DNA of 23,009 nt from Erythrobacter sp. UBA2510 (GTDB taxonomy: Bacteria; Pseudomonadota; Alphaproteobacteria; Sphingomonadales; Sphingomonadaceae), in NCBI GenBank assembly GCA_002341345.1, contig DDNW01000150.1:18397-41405 (forward strand), written 5' to 3'. The position numbers and the translations under genes were made by a program. Position 1 is the stretch's first letter, and every line of letters starts with the position of its first letter. The notes under the pieces are model-generated. The model was not told the origin of the DNA. It was given only the letters and a program-made list of their open reading frames with translations, and did no database searches. Positions 6,544 to 16,925 of this stretch are shown piece by piece.

Positions 6544-6681
6544 TTACAACCCCTTTCAGGCCCCGCTAAGTTCGCTCATTGGCCAACCAATAGCTGCACA
6601 ATGTCCTGCGCCAAGCTACGCGCGGAAGCCCAGCCCGTTCCCACTGGACAATGCCACACGCGCACAGGCATAGGCCGCGCC

Positions 6682-7962
6682 ATGCACGATCTTCGTATCA
6701 TTCGCGAAAACCCAGAAGTCTTCGATTCCGGCCTTGCCCGGCGCGGGGTCGAACCCATTGCCCGGCGCATCGTGGAAATGGACGCCGCGCGGCGCGGGCT
6801 GGAAACCCGGCTACAGGAAATGCAGGCGCGCCGGAACGAGGCGTCCAAGGCGATCGGCCAGGCGATGGGTCAGGGCGACAAGGACAGTGCCGAGGCGCTC
6901 AAGGCCGAGGTCGCCGGGATCAAGGCCGACATGCCCGCGCTGGAGGAGGATGAGCGCAAGGCTGCGGCTGCGCTGGGCGATCTGCTGGCGGTGCTTCCCA
7001 ATATCCCCGCCGACGACGTGCCCGAAGGCGCGGACGAGGCCGCCAATGTCGAGGTCAGCCGCTGGGGCACTCCGCGCGACTTCGCCTTCACGGCGCAGGA
7101 ACATGCCGATCTCGGCCCGACGCTGGGGATGGATTTCGAGACCGGCGCGGCGATGTCCGGCGCACGCTTCACTTTCCTGAAGGGTCAGATGGCGCGGCTG
7201 CACCGCGCGCTCGGCCAGTTCATGCTCGACCTGCATACGGGCGCGAACGGCTATACCGAGTGCAACCCGCCGGTGCTGGTGCGCGACGAGGCCTTGTTCG
7301 GCACCGGGCAACTGCCGAAGTTCGCTGATGACCTGTTCAAGACCACAGACGATCGCTGGCTCATCCCCACCGCCGAAGTCAGCCTGACCAATTCGGTGCG
7401 CGAGGCGATCATCGACGATCTCTCCGCCCCCATCCGGCTGACCGCGCTGACCCCGTGCTTCCGCTCCGAGGCGGGCGCGGCGGGCCGCGACACGCGCGGC
7501 TTCATCCGCCAGCACCAGTTCGAGAAGGTCGAACTGGTCAGTATCTGCCGCCCGGAGGAGTGGGAAGCCGAACACGCGCACATGATCGCCTCGGCCGAGA
7601 TGGTGCTCGAAAAACTCGACCTGCCCTATCGCAAGATGCTGCTGTGCGCAGGCGACATGGGCGCGACCGCGAAGAAGACCTTCGACCTCGAAGTCTGGCT
7701 GCCGGGACAGGGTGCGTATCGCGAAATCAGCTCGATCAGCTGGTGCGGCGACTATCAGGCGCGGCGCATGAACGCCCGTTACCGGCCCGAGGATGCCAAG
7801 GGCACGCGCTTCGTCCATACGCTCAACGGATCGGGCCTGGCCGTGGGCCGAACGCTGGTGGCCGTACTGGAAAACTTCCAGCAGGAAGATGGTTCTGTAA
7901 TCGTCCCGACCGCGCTTGCCCCCTATATGGGCGGACTAGAGAAACTGGAGCCTGCTGCCTGA
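6682..7962 (+). CDS. serS: Seryl-tRNA synthetase
   Basis: The ATG at 6682 gives 426 residues, the usual bacterial length; the reading frame is open further upstream but that part has no homology character. Residues about 28-105 form the long antiparallel coiled-coil arm that grips the tRNA-Ser variable arm. The class II core follows: [20 protein letters not shown] (260-279) is motif 2 and [20 protein letters not shown] (381-400) is motif 3, with the serine-binding TAEVSLTN upstream. The enzyme charges tRNA-Ser, and tRNA-Sec where present, with serine in the cytoplasm. The stop overlaps the surE start by one base (TGATG), so the two are cotranscribed. Only a weak AGG precedes the start. Confidence 0.98.
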   Translation: MHDLRIIRENPEVFDSGLARRGVEPIARRIVEMDAARRGLETRLQEMQARRNEASKAIGQAMGQGDKDSAEALKAEVAGIKADMPALEEDERKAAAALGDLLAVLPNIPADDVPEGADEAANVEVSRWGTPRDFAFTAQEHADLGPTLGMDFETGAAMSGARFTFLKGQMARLHRALGQFMLDLHTGANGYTECNPPVLVRDEALFGTGQLPKFADDLFKTTDDRWLIPTAEVSLTNSVREAIIDDLSAPIRLTALTPCFRSEAGAAGRDTRGFIRQHQFEKVELVSICRPEEWEAEHAHMIASAEMVLEKLDLPYRKMLLCAGDMGATAKKTFDLEVWLPGQGAYREISSISWCGDYQARRMNARYRPEDAKGTRFVHTLNGSGLAVGRTLVAVLENFQQEDGSVIVPTALAPYMGGLEKLEPAA

Positions 7963-8729
7963 TGCGTATCCTGCTGACCAATGACGACGGCATCCATGCC
8001 CCGGGCTTTGCCGTGCTCGAAAGAATCGCGGCCAAGCTGTCCGACGATGTCTGGGTCTGTGCCCCGTCTGAGGAGCAATCGGGCGCGGGCCATTCGCTGA
8101 CCTTGCACCAGCCGATCCGCCTGCAGGAACATGGCGAGCGGCGCTTTGCCGTTACGGGCACGCCGACCGACGCTGTCAATTTTGCGCTGCGCAAACTGTT
8201 GCTCGATCAGCGTCCCGATCTCGTCCTGTCGGGCGTCAATGCGGGCGAGAACCTCGGTGACGACATCACCTATTCGGGCACTGCATCTGCAGCGATGGAG
8301 GCGGCGCTGGCAGGCATCCCGGCGATCGCGCTTAGTCAGGCATTTCGCAACAGAGGGCACCGCTTCGATGCGACGGAAGGCTGGGCCGCACGCGTGCTCG
8401 CCCCACTTGTCGCATTGGCAAAAGACCATGCTCTGGCCCGCCGGACACTGGTCAACGTCAACTTTCCCGCGGTTCCAGCCGAGGAAGTCAAGGGCATCCG
8501 CGTAGTCCGGCAGGGCTTTCACGATTATTCGCGCGGTAGCCTGGTCGAAGGGACCGATCCGCGCGGCAAGCGATATTACTGGTTCGGCCTGCAAAGCTTC
8601 GAGCATACGCTCGACCACGGTACCGATCTGGAGGCTGTGGCCGAGGGCTATGTCTCGGTCACTCCGCTGCAACTCGACCTGACCCATTACCCCGCGATCG
8701 ACCAATTGGCCGGAGCCTTCGCTTCGTGA
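7962..8729 (+). CDS. surE: 5'/3'-nucleotidase SurE
   Basis: The protein has 255 residues, normal for SurE. Metal-binding and catalytic positions are visible: D8 and D9 in LLTNDDGIHAPG, S40 in PSEEQSGAGHS and N93 in LSGVNAGENLGDD, followed by YSGTASAAMEA. SurE removes phosphate from nucleoside 5'- and 3'-monophosphates and short polyphosphate in the cytoplasm and is linked to stress survival. In many proteobacteria surE is followed by pcm, the isoaspartate repair methyltransferase; here the next gene is an ion channel. The start overlaps the serS stop by 1 bp and the stop overlaps the channel start by 4 bp. Confidence 0.97.
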   Translation: MRILLTNDDGIHAPGFAVLERIAAKLSDDVWVCAPSEEQSGAGHSLTLHQPIRLQEHGERRFAVTGTPTDAVNFALRKLLLDQRPDLVLSGVNAGENLGDDITYSGTASAAMEAALAGIPAIALSQAFRNRGHRFDATEGWAARVLAPLVALAKDHALARRTLVNVNFPAVPAEEVKGIRVVRQGFHDYSRGSLVEGTDPRGKRYYWFGLQSFEHTLDHGTDLEAVAEGYVSVTPLQLDLTHYPAIDQLAGAFAS

Positions 8730-9805
8730 GCAAGCCTGCGCGACCGCCCCGCCGTTCGCGCACGACCAGCTTCACGCCGCTGCGCCGCGCGGTGCACGTA
8801 CCCGTCTGGGGCGATCTGGGCATCCGTGTGCTGCTGGCGCTGGGGCTGGTCTTTCTCGTCGTGCTGATTCACTGGGCCGACCGCGACGGACTGGTCGACA
8901 ACCATGACGGCCATGTCAGTTTCCTCGACGTGGTCTATTTCACCATGATCTCGATCACGACGACGGGGTTTGGCGACATCGCCCCGATCAGCGACAAATC
9001 GCGCCTTGTCGAAGCGGTTATCGTCACCCCTATTCGTTTCGCGGTGATCTTCATTTTCGTCGGAACCGCCTATAATTTCATCATCAGGCGCAGCTGGGAG
9101 AAGTTTCGCATGAAGCGCATACAGGAACAGCTTTCCGGCCATATCGTCGTCCTCGGCTTCGGGGTCTCCGGCTCCGAGGCAGTCAACGAACTGATCGAAC
9201 GCGGCACCAACCCGCGCGAAATCGTGGTGATGGACAATAGCGAGGAGCGGCTGGAGCATGCCGAGAAACTCGGCTGCAACGTCATTCAGGCCGATGCCAG
9301 CCGCGACGAGGCGCTGATGGCGGTCCGCATCGCCGAAGCGCAGACCGTACTCGTCTCCGCCGGACGCGACGACGCCTCGATCCTGATCGTGTTGACCGTG
9401 CGCCATCTGGCCCCCGATGTCCCGATCAGCGTGGTGGTACGCGCCGAGGACAACGAACTACTCGCGCGGCAGGCGGGCGCGGACAATGTCATCAACCCGG
9501 TGCGCTTCACCGGCCTGCTGCTGGCGGGCTCCGCACAGGGCGCGCATATTGCCGACTACCTCGCCGACCTTGCCTCGGTCTCGGGCCGGGTCCAGCTGAT
9601 CGAGCGCCCCGTCCTGCCCGAAGAGGTTGGCAAGCCGCTGTCCGAGATTACGACCGGCGGCAAGGGTCTGCGCATCTATCGCAATGGCGGCGCGCATGGT
9701 TTCTGGGAGCACGAGGCCAAGACGATGCGCGAAGGCGATATCGTGGTCGAGATCAGGCCGACCGACGTTCCGGTAGAGGACGGCGAGTTCTCCTCGCAGG
9801 CCTGA
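8726..9805 (+). CDS. Two-helix potassium channel with RCK (TrkA-like) domain
   Basis: Translation starts with GTG 8726, overlapping the surE stop (GTGA); no ATG is nearby. A basic N-terminus (PARPPRRSR) precedes TM1 (about 33-50), the pore helix and selectivity filter ISITTTGFGDIAP (75-87) and TM2 (about 97-120). The filter TTGFGD is the common prokaryotic variant of TVGYGD. A Rossmann-type TrkA-N domain follows with GHIVVLGFGVSGSEAV (138-153), then a TrkA-C-like domain to residue 359. Such proteins form tetrameric K+ channels of the inner membrane gated by ligand binding to the cytoplasmic RCK ring. Cotranslation with surE is plain; a functional link to nucleotide metabolism is only a suggestion. 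The next gene is convergent. Confidence 0.9.
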   Translation: MSKPARPPRRSRTTSFTPLRRAVHVPVWGDLGIRVLLALGLVFLVVLIHWADRDGLVDNHDGHVSFLDVVYFTMISITTTGFGDIAPISDKSRLVEAVIVTPIRFAVIFIFVGTAYNFIIRRSWEKFRMKRIQEQLSGHIVVLGFGVSGSEAVNELIERGTNPREIVVMDNSEERLEHAEKLGCNVIQADASRDEALMAVRIAEAQTVLVSAGRDDASILIVLTVRHLAPDVPISVVVRAEDNELLARQAGADNVINPVRFTGLLLAGSAQGAHIADYLADLASVSGRVQLIERPVLPEEVGKPLSEITTGGKGLRIYRNGGAHGFWEHEAKTMREGDIVVEIRPTDVPVEDGEFSSQA

Positions 9806-9808
9806 TCT

Positions 9809-9831
9809 CTGTTTCAGTGTGACTGATACAG
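9809..9831. terminator. Hairpin between convergent genes
   Basis: CTGTTTCAG (9809-9817) and CTGATACAG (9823-9831) pair with one T-T mismatch around the loop TGTGA. A second weaker stem, CTCCC/GGGAG, lies at about 9848-9868. The region separates the channel gene from a convergent gene, where a bidirectional terminator would be useful. No T-tract follows on either strand. Confidence 0.35.
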
Positions 9832-9870
9832 GTGCGGCACCGGCCCGCTCCCGCGCAAGTGGTGGGAGTT

Positions 9871-10287
9871 CTAATCCATCAGCGCGTAGATAATGCCCAT
9901 GGCCGTGCATCCGACGACGAAATAGCCCGCATCGATCGCGAACAGCTTTCCCGGACGCATCTGGTAGAGGTAATTGATGCCCAGCGCAGGCGCCATGATC
10001 GCTGCGCCGAATCCGAAGGCGATCATCAGCTTGGCCAGGTCGGACGGATAGGTGCGCGCATAGGTGTGCGCGAGCATCAGCGAGACCAGCATCTCGAACG
10101 CGAAAGCCAGCCCCATGATCAGCCAGATCGGGTTCTGCCCCGGCCTTGGCCCCGCCTTGATATCTTCCTCGGTAATCCCGATCATCTCGCGCCAGGCCTT
10201 GCCGAATAACGGCCCGTACCAGATCGCCCCGATCAGGAAGAAGGCCAGCGTCGCAAGCAGCACCTTCAGAAAACTGATATCGCCCAT
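9871..10287 (-). CDS. DUF1761-like membrane protein
   Basis: ATG 10287 is chosen because GGAGA lies 6 nt upstream; it gives 138 residues, typical for the family. Four hydrophobic segments are visible at about 6-25, 53-72, 84-103 and 112-133. The signature WYGPLFGKAW after the first helix is the mark of DUF1761 proteins. This is an inner-membrane protein of unknown function; I see no catalytic or transport motif. It is divergent from rimO across 73 bp, which must hold both promoters, and convergent with the K+ channel gene. Confidence 0.85.
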   Translation of the reverse strand: MGDISFLKVLLATLAFFLIGAIWYGPLFGKAWREMIGITEEDIKAGPRPGQNPIWLIMGLAFAFEMLVSLMLAHTYARTYPSDLAKLMIAFGFGAAIMAPALGINYLYQMRPGKLFAIDAGYFVVGCTAMGIIYALMD

Positions 10288-10360
10288 AACCGGTCTCCTG
10301 TTGCACCCGTATCGCAGCACCTAGCCTATTCGTCCCGGCAGGTGTAGGGGCGCGGCAATC

Positions 10361-11731
10361 ATGGCATCGCAAATACCCGAACAGAAGCGCGTCGGCATGG
10401 TCAGCCTCGGCTGTCCCAAGGCGCTGGTCGATTCCGAGCGCATCCTTACCCGGCTGCGCGCCGACGGCTATGCGATGAGCCCGGACTATGCCGGGGCCGA
10501 CGTGGTGCTGGTCAACACCTGCGGCTTTCTCGATTCCGCGAAGGAGGAGAGCCTCGAGGCAATCGGCGAAGCCATTGCCGAGAACGGCCGCGTGATCGTG
10601 ACCGGCTGCATGGGTGAGGAGGCGGAGGTGATCCGTGCCCGCTTCCCGCAGGTGCTGGCCGTTACCGGCGCGCATCAATACGAGGATGTGGTCGAGGCAG
10701 TGCACGAAGCCGCCCCGCCCAGCCAGGGTCCGTTTATCGACCTCGTGCCACAGCCAGATGTAAAATTGACGCCCCGGCACTATTCCTATCTGAAGATTTC
10801 GGAGGGCTGCAACCATTCCTGCGCGTTCTGCATCATCCCGCAATTGCGCGGAAAACTCGCCAGCCGCCGGATCGACGCGGTGCTGCGCGAGGCGGAAAAG
10901 CTGGTCGCGGCGGGCACGAAGGAGCTGCTGGTCATCAGCCAGGACACCTCGGCCTATGGCGTCGATACCAGGCATGAGAGCCGCGAGTGGAAGGGGCACC
11001 CGGTCCGCGCCCACATGACCGACCTCGCCCGCGAACTGGGCCAGCTGCGCACGGCAGAGGGCGCGCCGCCATGGGTGCGGTTGCACTATGTCTACCCCTA
11101 CCCCCACGTCGATGCGGTGATCCCGCTGATGGCCGAGGGTCTGCTGACACCCTATCTCGACATCCCGTTCCAGCATGCGAGCCCGAGCGTGCTCAAGGCG
11201 ATGAAGCGACCCGCGAACGAGGCCAAGGTGCTCGAACGCATCGCGAAGTGGCGCGAGATCTGCCCGGATATCGCGATCCGCTCCAGCTTCGTGGTCGGCT
11301 TCCCCGGCGAGACCGAGGAAGATTTCCAGTATCTGCTGCGCTGGCTGGAAGAGGCGCAGCTCGACCGTGTCGGCGCCTTCCGTTTCGAGCCGGTCGAGGG
11401 CGCGGCGGCCAATGCGCTGCCCGGCCCGGTGCCCGAGGCGGTCAAGGAGGAACGCTTTGCCCGCGTGATGGAACTGACCGCGCGGATCAGCGCCGAGAAG
11501 CTTTCCGCCAAGGTCGGCCGTACCCTGCCGGTCATCATCGACGAGGTGGGCGAGCCGGACGAGGACGGCGATATCGGCGCCACCGGGCGTTCGCAGGCCG
11601 ACGCGCCCGAGATCGACGGGCAGGTCTTCCTGCGTGATGTCCCCGCCAGCCTGCAACCTGGCGACATCGTGAGCGCCATGATCGAGGAAGCCGACGAGCA
11701 CGATCTGTTCGGCGTGATTGCGGGCGACTGA
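10361..11731 (+). CDS. rimO: Ribosomal protein S12 methylthiotransferase RimO
   Basis: The 456-residue protein has the full methylthiotransferase layout. The N-terminal UPF0004 domain carries C18 (SLGCPKA), C54 (NTCGF) and C83 (TGCMGE), which hold the auxiliary [4Fe-4S] cluster. The radical-SAM core has CNHSCAFC with C150, C154 and C157. A C-terminal TRAM domain binds the substrate. [11 protein letters not shown] at the start and the lack of MiaB-specific features favour RimO over MiaB. The enzyme adds a methylthio group to the conserved aspartate of ribosomal protein S12. A weak AGGGG lies about 10 nt before the ATG. The gene stands alone, with 74 bp before the next. Confidence 0.97.
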   Translation: MASQIPEQKRVGMVSLGCPKALVDSERILTRLRADGYAMSPDYAGADVVLVNTCGFLDSAKEESLEAIGEAIAENGRVIVTGCMGEEAEVIRARFPQVLAVTGAHQYEDVVEAVHEAAPPSQGPFIDLVPQPDVKLTPRHYSYLKISEGCNHSCAFCIIPQLRGKLASRRIDAVLREAEKLVAAGTKELLVISQDTSAYGVDTRHESREWKGHPVRAHMTDLARELGQLRTAEGAPPWVRLHYVYPYPHVDAVIPLMAEGLLTPYLDIPFQHASPSVLKAMKRPANEAKVLERIAKWREICPDIAIRSSFVVGFPGETEEDFQYLLRWLEEAQLDRVGAFRFEPVEGAAANALPGPVPEAVKEERFARVMELTARISAEKLSAKVGRTLPVIIDEVGEPDEDGDIGATGRSQADAPEIDGQVFLRDVPASLQPGDIVSAMIEEADEHDLFGVIAGD

Positions 11732-11805
11732 ACCTGCGGCAGGTCGTCGTGCAAATTATCGGCGAATAAGCGCAACTTTCACGCCCTTCCCGCGTATGAA
11801 GGGGC

Positions 11806-12597
11806 ATGACGCTCAACATCACCACCAGCTTTACCTTCAACCTCCCGCAGACCACCGATGTGCTGCTGCAATATGAGGTTGCGATGATTCCCGAGCAGGG
11901 CGTCACCGGCGGCATCTCGACCCTGCCCGCCGCGGTCGACACCGCGCGCGTACCGGCAGAGGACGATATCGGCGAACGGCTGTGGCTGCGCGGGCAAGGC
12001 GATATCGCAATCCACTACACCGTCAGTGTGCAGGTCACCCGCATGCTGGCCACGCTGGACGACCTCGCCATGCTCGATACGCACAGACTGCCGGGAGAGG
12101 CAGTGCCTTATCTGTTCGATAGCCGGTATTGCCCCGCCACCCGTCTGCAGGGCTTTGTCGAGGACCAGTTCGGCGCGCTTTCCGGCGGCCAAAAGATCGT
12201 CGCCATGCGCGACTGGATCGCCGAGCACTTCACCTACACCCCCGGCGCGTCCGGTCCAACCACGACCGCGATCGACACGCTGATCGACCGGCGCGGCGTG
12301 TGCCGCGACTATGCCCATGTCATGGTCGCTTTCGCCCGCGCCGCTGCGATCCCGGCCCGCTTTGTCAGCTGCTATGCCCCGAATGTGGAACCGCAGGATT
12401 TCCACGCCATTGCCGAAGTCTTCCTCGCCGATCCGACCATTGCGGGCGGCGGCGCATGGCACATGGTCGATGCGACGGGCATGGCCGACCCGGCTGAAAC
12501 CGCCAAGATAGGGGTCGGGCGCGACGCTGCCGATGTCAGCTTCATGACCGCCTTCGGCCCTGCCACTTTCGGCGACAAGAGCATTGAAGTATCCTGA
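11806..12597 (+). CDS. Transglutaminase-like cysteine protease family protein
   Basis: The 263-residue protein starts at ATG 11806 with GAAGG just upstream (short spacing). The N-terminal half (about 1-110) is the beta-rich domain usual for bacterial transglutaminase-like proteins. The catalytic triad is visible as C166 (RRGVCRDYAHV), H200 (DFHAIAEVFL) and D222 (WHMVDATGMA). No signal peptide is seen, so it is probably cytoplasmic. Members of this fold act as peptidases, amidases or cross-linking enzymes; the substrate cannot be deduced. The gene ends 104 bp before zwf, with a promoter-like site between, so it is likely a separate unit. Confidence 0.9.
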   Translation: MTLNITTSFTFNLPQTTDVLLQYEVAMIPEQGVTGGISTLPAAVDTARVPAEDDIGERLWLRGQGDIAIHYTVSVQVTRMLATLDDLAMLDTHRLPGEAVPYLFDSRYCPATRLQGFVEDQFGALSGGQKIVAMRDWIAEHFTYTPGASGPTTTAIDTLIDRRGVCRDYAHVMVAFARAAAIPARFVSCYAPNVEPQDFHAIAEVFLADPTIAGGGAWHMVDATGMADPAETAKIGVGRDAADVSFMTAFGPATFGDKSIEVS

Positions 12598-12625
12598 GTC
12601 TGTTTTCGACTTTGGCCCATTAGCG

Positions 12626-12654
12626 CTTTCAATTCTGCTGCGACGCAGCATAAT
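12626..12654 (+). promoter_or_regulatory. Predicted promoter of the zwf operon
   Basis: CTTTCA (12626-12631) and CATAAT (12649-12654) are 17 bp apart, matching -35 and -10 boxes at 3 and 5 of 6 positions. The site lies in the gap between the transglutaminase gene and zwf, with about 47 nt from -10 to the start codon. A perfect palindrome fills the spacer. Confidence 0.5.
12636..12650. promoter_or_regulatory. 15-bp palindrome, candidate operator upstream of zwf
   Basis: TGCTGCG-A-CGCAGCA is a perfect inverted repeat with 7-bp arms and one central base. It sits between the predicted -35 and -10 boxes and overlaps the -10 by two bases, a classic position for a repressor. No regulator gene is nearby and I do not recognise the motif as a known operator. 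Confidence 0.5.
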
Positions 12655-12701
12655 GGGGCGCGTCGCGATCCGGCGCATGCACCACAAAATGAAGGGGGCG
12701 C

Positions 12702-14135
12702 ATGACAGCACAGACAGCCAAGACGCTGCTCCTGTTCGGGGCCACCGGCGACCTGTCGCAGCGTATGCTGCTGCCAAGCCTGGCCGCCTTGTCTGCCGAT
12801 CAGCTGCTCGACCCCGACCTGCACATCGTGGGCACCGCACGCACTGGCCTGAGCGATGCCGAGTTTCGCAATCTCGCCCGCGCTGCGCTCGAAAAATACC
12901 TGCCCGCCGAACGGCGCGGGGGCATGGCCGACTTCCTCAATCGCCTGAGCTATGTCGATTGCGACGTCACCACGCCAGAGGGGTTCGACGATCTGGCCAG
13001 GGTCTGTGGCGGGGGCGAGGACCTGGCAATCTTCCTGTCGACCGCGCCCAGCCTGTTCGAACCGACCATTCAGGGTCTCGTCGATGCGGGGCTCACCGGC
13101 CACGGGGCGCGGATCAGCCTGGAAAAGCCACTCGGGACCGATCTCGCCAGTTCGCGCGCCATCAACGATGCGGTCGCCCGCGCCTTCCCCGAAGACCGGA
13201 TCTTCCGGATAGACCATTACCTCGGCAAGGAGACGGTGCAGAACCTGATCGCGCTGCGCTTTGCCAATCTGCTGTTCGAGCCGATCTGGAATTCCAATTA
13301 TATCGAGCATGTCCAGATCACCGTCGCCGAGACGGTCGGCCTCGAAAGCCGGGTCGATTTCTACGACGGCGCGGGCGCGCTGCGGGACATGGTCCAGAAC
13401 CACATGCTGCAATTGCTGGCGCTCGTGGCGATGGAACCGCCGAGCCATTTCGACGCCAGCGCGGTACGTGACGAGAAGGTCAAAGTGCTGCGGGCGCTGC
13501 GGCCCATCGGCGCGGGCGAGAGTGTAACCGGCCAGTATCGCAGCGGCGCCGTGAACGGGCAGATCGTGCCCGGCTATGACGAGGAACTGGGGCGCGACAG
13601 CGACACCGAAACCTTCGTGGCGCTGAAAGCCCATGTCGACAATTGGCGCTGGCGCGGTGTCCCCTTTTACCTGCGCACCGGCAAGCGGCTGCACGAACGC
13701 GTGACCGAGATCGTCGTCCAGTTCCGCTGCGTGCCGCACTCGATCTTTACCGGCGCGAAGATGACCGCCAACCGGCTGGTAATCGGCATCCAGCCGAAGG
13801 AAAACATCTCGCTTTCACTGATGGCCAAGGTGCCCGGCATCGAGCAGGACGGGATGGTGCTGCGCTCCGTCCCGCTCGACATCGCCATGCCCGATGCCTT
13901 CGTCGGCACGCATCGCCGCATCGCCTATGAACGGCTGCTGCTCGACCTCGTCCACGGCGACCAGACCCGCTTCGTGCGGCGTGACGAGGTCGAGGCGCAA
14001 TGGCAGTGGGTCGATGCGATCCGCGCCACCTGGGCCGCAGAGGGCCTGGCGCCCAAGACCTACAGCGCGGGCAGCTGGGGGCCGAGCGCGGCGATCGCGC
14101 TCGCCGAACGCGACGGAGTGAGCTGGCATGAATAG
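12702..14135 (+). CDS. zwf: Glucose-6-phosphate 1-dehydrogenase
   Basis: The 477-residue protein oxidises glucose-6-phosphate to 6-phosphogluconolactone with NAD(P)+, the first committed step of the Entner-Doudoroff and pentose phosphate routes. The N-terminal dinucleotide fold has GATGDLSQR (13-21), the substrate motif RIDHYLGKE is at 169-177 and the catalytic histidine fits H234 in QNHMLQL. A GGGGG lies just before the ATG. It is the first gene of a five-gene operon, and its last 8 bp overlap the start of edd in another frame. The lactonase gene pgl, often between zwf and edd, is absent here. Confidence 0.98.
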   Translation: MTAQTAKTLLLFGATGDLSQRMLLPSLAALSADQLLDPDLHIVGTARTGLSDAEFRNLARAALEKYLPAERRGGMADFLNRLSYVDCDVTTPEGFDDLARVCGGGEDLAIFLSTAPSLFEPTIQGLVDAGLTGHGARISLEKPLGTDLASSRAINDAVARAFPEDRIFRIDHYLGKETVQNLIALRFANLLFEPIWNSNYIEHVQITVAETVGLESRVDFYDGAGALRDMVQNHMLQLLALVAMEPPSHFDASAVRDEKVKVLRALRPIGAGESVTGQYRSGAVNGQIVPGYDEELGRDSDTETFVALKAHVDNWRWRGVPFYLRTGKRLHERVTEIVVQFRCVPHSIFTGAKMTANRLVIGIQPKENISLSLMAKVPGIEQDGMVLRSVPLDIAMPDAFVGTHRRIAYERLLLDLVHGDQTRFVRRDEVEAQWQWVDAIRATWAAEGLAPKTYSAGSWGPSAAIALAERDGVSWHE

Positions 14136-15957
14136 CCTGCACCCAGCCCTTCAGCGCGTTACCGACCGGGTGATCGAGCGTTCGAAGCCGGGCCGCACCG
14201 CTTATCTGCAACTAATGGCGGACGAGGCGGACAAGCGCGGCGACCGCAATTCTGCGATGCCCTGCTCCAACCTCGCGCATGGCTTTGCCGCCGCCGGGGA
14301 GGACCAGACCGCCATCGCCACGCGCAGCGGTGCGAATATCGGCATCATCAGCGCCTATAACGACACGATCAGCGCGCATCAGCCCTATGGTGCCTATCCG
14401 CCGCGCCTGAAGCTCTATGCGCGAGAGGTCGGCGCGACCGCGCAGGTCGCTGGCGCGACGCCGGCGATGTGCGACGGGGTGACGCAGGGCATGGACGGGA
14501 TGGAGCTGTCGCTGTTCAGCCGCGATGTGATCGCGCTCGCCACCACGGTCGGCCTGTCGCATAACATGTACGACTCCATCGCGCTGCTGGGCATTTGCGA
14601 CAAGATCGTCCCCGGTCTGCTGATCGGCGCGCTGCGCTTCGGCTGGCTACCCGCTTTGTTCATTCCCTCCGGCCCCATGCCCTCGGGCGTCGCCAACAAG
14701 GAAAAGCAGCGCGTCCGCCAGCTTTATGCCGAAGGCAAGGCGACCCGCGCCGAATTGCTCGAAAGCGAGGCGAAAAGTTACCACTCGCCGGGCACCTGCA
14801 CCTTTTACGGGACGGCCAATTCCAACCAGATGATGATGGAGTTCATGGGCCTGCACATGCCCGGCGCTGCCTTCGTCCAGCCCGGCACGCCGCTGCGGCA
14901 GGCGCTCGATCGCGCGGCGATGCACCGGCTGGCGGCAATCACGGCGCTGGGCAAGGATCATCGCCCGCTCGGCCAATGCGTGGACGAGAAGGCGGTGATC
15001 AACGCTGCCGTGGGCCTGCTGGCGACGGGCGGATCGACCAACCACGCCATCCATATCCCTGCCTTCGCCCGCGCCGCCGGGATCATTATCGACTGGACCG
15101 ATCTGGCTGAGCTTTCCGCTTCCGTGCCGATGCTCAGCCGCGTCTATCCCAATGGCTCGGGCGACGTGAACCATTTCCACGCTGCGGGCGGCATCGGCTA
15201 CGTCATCGGAGAGCTGCTCAAGGCGGGCCTCGTCCATGGCGACATCATGACTGCGGGTGGCACCAGCCTCGCCGATTATGCACGGGAACCGTGGCAGGAT
15301 GGCGATCAGTTAGCATGGCGCGATATCGGCCCGAGCGGCGATACCGAGATGCTTCGCCCCGCCGCCGACCCGTTCCAGCCCGATGGCGGGATGCGGCTGG
15401 TCGAGGGCAATCTGGGCCGCGCCTGTTTCAAGACCAGCGCCGTCGAACAGGCGCGCTGGACGATCGAGGCGCCGTGCAAAGTGTTCTCTGACCAGCACGA
15501 GGTGGCCGAAGCCTTCAAGGCAGGCGAACTCGACCGCGATGTGGTGGTCGTCGTTCGTTTCCAGGGGCCGCGCGCCAACGGCATGCCCGAACTGCATGCG
15601 CTGACCCCGGTGCTGGGCGTGTTGCAGGATCGTGGTCACAAGGTCGCGCTGGTCACCGACGGGCGTATGTCCGGCGCGAGCGGCAAGGTGCCCGCCGCGA
15701 TCCATGTCAGCCCGGAGGCACTGGCCGATGCCGCCGGGAATTCCGGCCCGCTGGCCTTTCTGCGCGATGGCGACATCGTGCGTCTCAGCGCCGAGGACGG
15801 AACGCTCTCGACCAGCGCCGACCTCAGCTCCCGCAGCCCCGCCCCCGCTCCTGCCGACGCGCCGGGCCTTGGCCGCGAACTCTTTGCGCTGTTCCGGACG
15901 GGCGCGGACGAGGCGGAAAAGGGCGGCTCGGCCATGCTCGCAGCCGCCGGTTTGTAA
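14128..15957 (+). CDS. edd: Phosphogluconate dehydratase
   Basis: The 609-residue protein converts 6-phosphogluconate to 2-keto-3-deoxy-6-phosphogluconate (KDPG). It belongs to the IlvD/Edd family and has the iron-sulfur cysteines in GICDK (C157) and [13 protein letters not shown] (C224), close to C154 and C221 of the E. coli enzyme, as well as AMCDGVTQG (C115). The C-terminal domain carries [22 protein letters not shown], shortened here to the key part [10 protein letters not shown]. The start lies inside zwf (8-bp overlap) and the stop shares one base with the glk start (TAATG). A proline- and alanine-rich stretch ([11 protein letters not shown]) near the C-terminus is probably a surface loop. 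Confidence 0.97.
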   Translation: MNSLHPALQRVTDRVIERSKPGRTAYLQLMADEADKRGDRNSAMPCSNLAHGFAAAGEDQTAIATRSGANIGIISAYNDTISAHQPYGAYPPRLKLYAREVGATAQVAGATPAMCDGVTQGMDGMELSLFSRDVIALATTVGLSHNMYDSIALLGICDKIVPGLLIGALRFGWLPALFIPSGPMPSGVANKEKQRVRQLYAEGKATRAELLESEAKSYHSPGTCTFYGTANSNQMMMEFMGLHMPGAAFVQPGTPLRQALDRAAMHRLAAITALGKDHRPLGQCVDEKAVINAAVGLLATGGSTNHAIHIPAFARAAGIIIDWTDLAELSASVPMLSRVYPNGSGDVNHFHAAGGIGYVIGELLKAGLVHGDIMTAGGTSLADYAREPWQDGDQLAWRDIGPSGDTEMLRPAADPFQPDGGMRLVEGNLGRACFKTSAVEQARWTIEAPCKVFSDQHEVAEAFKAGELDRDVVVVVRFQGPRANGMPELHALTPVLGVLQDRGHKVALVTDGRMSGASGKVPAAIHVSPEALADAAGNSGPLAFLRDGDIVRLSAEDGTLSTSADLSSRSPAPAPADAPGLGRELFALFRTGADEAEKGGSAMLAAAGL

Positions 15958-16925
15958 TGGAGCTGGTGGCGCTCGATATCGGCGGCACCAATGCCCGCTT
16001 TGCCATCGCCACCATCGCTGCGGGCACCGCAATCTCGCTGAGCGAACCGGTGACGCTGGGCACCTCCGACCATGCGAGCCTGCAAACCGCGTGGGAGGCG
16101 TTCGAGGCGCGCGTCGGCCGGACACTGCCGCGCGCCGCCGCCGTCGCCATTGCCGGACCCGTCACCGGCCAGACCGTGCGCATGACCAACAATAGCTGGG
16201 TCCTCGATACCGGCGCGCTCGACGCGCAGCTCGGCCTCGACGACGTGACGGTGCTCAACGATTTCGCCGCCGTCGCCCATGCGATTGCCAATGTGGACGA
16301 GGGATACCTCGCGCATGTTACCGGGCCCGACACCCCGCTACCCGCGACCGGCACTATCAGCGTGGTCGGCCCCGGCACCGGCCTTGGGGTCGCGCAAATC
16401 CACCGCACGAGCGGCGGGTATCACGTCCAGGCAACCGAGGGCGGACATATGGATTTCGCGCCTGTCGATACGGTCGACGATGCGGTGCTGGCCCGGCTGC
16501 GCAAGGCGCATCGCCGCGTCTCAACCGAGCGGGTCAATTCCGGTCCCGGCATCGCCGCGATCTACGCCGTGCTGGCCGAGATCGAGCAGCGCCCCGCCAA
16601 ACTGGCAGACGACCGCGCAATCTGGAGCGCCGGACTGGCCGGCCATGACAGCCTCGCTGTCGCCGCCGTCGATCACTTCTGCATGGGCCTTGGCAGCGCC
16701 GCGGGTGACTACGCGCTTGCCCATGGCGCTTCCGCCGTGGTTCTCGCCGGAGGGCTGGGCCTGCGCCTGAAAGATCGCCTGCCGCGTTCGGGCTTTGCCG
16801 AACGCTTTCGTTTCAAGGGCCGTTACGAGGCGCTGATGGCCTCGCTGCCGGTCAAACTCATCACCTATCCGCAGCCGGGCCTTTATGGCGCGGCTGCCGC
16901 CTTTGTCAGGGAACACGACCTGTGA
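15957..16925 (+). CDS. glk: Glucokinase
   Basis: The 322-residue protein phosphorylates glucose to glucose-6-phosphate with ATP, feeding zwf. It is of the E. coli Glk type rather than the ROK type: [13 protein letters not shown] at residues 5-17 binds phosphate, [10 protein letters not shown] holds the catalytic aspartate, [10 protein letters not shown] is the adenosine-side loop and EGGHMDFAP the sugar-binding site. No CXCGXXGC zinc motif of ROK kinases is present. The gene overlaps edd by 1 bp and eda by 4 bp. The order zwf-edd-glk is also known from Zymomonas mobilis, another sphingomonad. Confidence 0.96.
   Translation: MELVALDIGGTNARFAIATIAAGTAISLSEPVTLGTSDHASLQTAWEAFEARVGRTLPRAAAVAIAGPVTGQTVRMTNNSWVLDTGALDAQLGLDDVTVLNDFAAVAHAIANVDEGYLAHVTGPDTPLPATGTISVVGPGTGLGVAQIHRTSGGYHVQATEGGHMDFAPVDTVDDAVLARLRKAHRRVSTERVNSGPGIAAIYAVLAEIEQRPAKLADDRAIWSAGLAGHDSLAVAAVDHFCMGLGSAAGDYALAHGASAVVLAGGLGLRLKDRLPRSGFAERFRFKGRYEALMASLPVKLITYPQPGLYGAAAAFVREHDL

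Noticed and set aside
6265..6681. An N-terminal extension of serS by 139 residues.
   Set aside because: The extra part overlaps the sulfotransferase gene antisense and precedes the conserved [12 protein letters not shown] start of seryl-tRNA synthetase.
9458..11701. A 747-aa open frame on the minus strand.
   Set aside because: It lies antisense across the channel gene, the DUF1761 gene region and rimO, all of which have clear family motifs; its translation has no recognisable domain.
12372..13739. A 455-aa minus-strand frame opposite zwf.
   Set aside because: It is antisense to zwf, whose catalytic motifs are all present.
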